Shown here: in pieces, positions 63,491 to 64,000 of the stretch
How the letters are laid out: every line of letters begins with the position of its first letter
Position numbering within the stretch: position 1 is the stretch's first letter
NCBI GenBank assembly: GCA_937991435.1
Contig: CALKPY010000146.1
Location: forward strand, 1 to 64,000
DNA from: an uncultured Acidimicrobiales bacterium
GTDB taxonomy: Bacteria > Actinomycetota > Acidimicrobiia > Acidimicrobiales > UBA10347
Direction of reading: 5' to 3'
Length of the DNA: 64,000 nucleotides
Notes under the pieces: generated by a model
The model's database searches: none
Told to the model about the DNA's origin: nothing
Seen by the model: the letters and a program-made list of their open reading frames with translations, nothing else
Translations under genes and position numbers: made by a program

Positions 63491-64000
63491 CAGAGCGCAG
63501 CTTCGGTGAGTGTCTGGGTTTGAGCGCCGGTCATGTAGCCACCGAGATCCCGAGGGGTCACGGCGCTTGGTGACAGTCGGGCAACGAGCTTGCCTCGGAA
63601 CATGACCACGATTGTGTCTGACAGTCCAATCAGTTCGTCAAGGTCAGCGGAGATGAGCAGGGTGGCCAATCCGTTGGATCGGGCTTGGCGAATTTGGTCC
63701 CATACCGCGGCTTGCGCGCCGACATCGATACCGCGCGTTGGGTGAGCAGCTATTAGTAGTGAAGGATTCGACGTGAGCTCGCGCCCCACGATGAGCTTCT
63801 GCTGATTTCCGCCAGACAATGCATGGGCGGCGACGTCGATGTTCGGAGTGCGCACGTCGAACTGTTCGCGGATCAACTCCGTCTGTTGTCTCGCTCCGTC
63901 GCGATTGATGAACCACTTCGAGCCGTAGGGCGCTGTGTTCTGGTGTCCGAGCGCTGCGTTTTCCCACAGAGGAGATGTCAGCAGCAGACCTTCGTGGTGA
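63490..64000 (-). CDS. Nucleoside ABC transporter ATP-binding protein, C-terminal part
   Basis: Only the last 170 codons are inside the window; the frame is open to base 64000 and reads HHEGLLLTSPLWENAALG, then FDVRTPNIDVAAHALSGGNQQKLIVGREL (signature), LLIAAHPTRGIDVGAQA (Walker B with His in place of the usual Glu) and LLISADLDELIGLSD. This is the second ATPase half of a duplicated sugar/nucleoside importer ATPase (YufO/RbsA type). The M in the ORF track at 63876 is an internal TTG. The Walker B His is typical of the second half of RbsA-like proteins, so it is not a defect. Confidence 0.93.
   Translation of the reverse strand, partial: HHEGLLLTSPLWENAALGHQNTAPYGSKWFINRDGARQQTELIREQFDVRTPNIDVAAHALSGGNQQKLIVGRELTSNPSLLIAAHPTRGIDVGAQAAVWDQIRQARSNGLATLLISADLDELIGLSDTIVVMFRGKLVARLSPSAVTPRDLGGYMTGAQTQTLTEAAL

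Noticed and set aside
63490-64000. Walker B His in the ABC ATPase as a sign of inactivation
   Set aside because: This substitution is usual in the second ATPase half of RbsA/YufO-like proteins, so the gene is simply cut by the window edge.

Overview
The window reads as chromosomal DNA of a moderately GC-rich, non-mycelial actinobacterium, most probably of the class Acidimicrobiia (an Ilumatobacter-like marine or freshwater lineage; this is inference from gene content, not a database match). Actinobacterial markers are a mycothiol-dependent formaldehyde dehydrogenase (MscR type), the decaprenyl-phosphoryl-arabinose trio DprE2/UbiA/DprE1, coenzyme F420 genes (fbiA, cofE), homodimeric AceE, an AccA3-type biotin carboxylase-BCCP, and a conserved block of F420 genes, giant GT2, DUF5719-like protein, phosphomannomutase, Trm112-like protein and ahcY. 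GTG and TTG starts are common, genes are tightly packed, and I see no phage, insertion sequence, CRISPR array or rRNA.

Layout. 1-7 kb: tRNA-Gly, a small hypothetical gene, a hydrolase-fold protein lacking its serine nucleophile, an HhH-GPD repair-like protein, aceE, an RNase HI-SLOG fusion, and a TIGR01777/SRPBCC pair. 7.8-10.9 kb: the dprE2-ubiA-dprE1 operon on the minus strand. 11-16 kb: lipoamide dehydrogenase, E2 acyltransferase and a LipB-LipA fusion, which together supply and use lipoate for the 2-oxoacid dehydrogenase complexes. 16-24 kb: YbaK, a membrane protein, Ku plus LigD-type polymerase (end joining), leucyl aminopeptidase, a winged-helix-like protein, a sirtuin and a rhodanese-MoeB protein. 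24-31.5 kb: SpoIID-like secreted protein, phosphopantetheinyl transferase, LpdA-like flavoprotein, RDD protein, and the divergent biotin carboxylase / biotin ligase pair.

31.5-46.4 kb: a His-motif membrane protein, the F420 operon with a cytidylyltransferase-fold gene, a 1044-residue GT2/membrane protein with a DUF5719-like secreted partner, an ftsH-thioredoxin-methyltransferase operon, phosphomannomutase, a Trm112-like protein and an XRE-TM-HExxH protein. 46.4-57 kb: ahcY with a strong terminator, comF, hpf, secA, prfB, then ftsE-ftsX and an M23 endopeptidase that the FtsEX complex probably controls during division. 57-64 kb: mscR translationally coupled to a TauD-type dioxygenase, a convergent phytanoyl-CoA dioxygenase-like gene, a nucleoside hydrolase and a BMP-type nucleoside ABC transporter running off the right edge.

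The most unusual items are the XRE-TM-HExxH protein, the RNase HI-SLOG fusion, the LipB-LipA fusion, the seven CxxG...C repeats in the FtsEX-linked peptidase, the mscR/2OG-dioxygenase coupling, and a DPA pathway whose DprE1 carries Ala in place of the benzothiazinone-target Cys. All calls come from reading the sequence; no database search was run.
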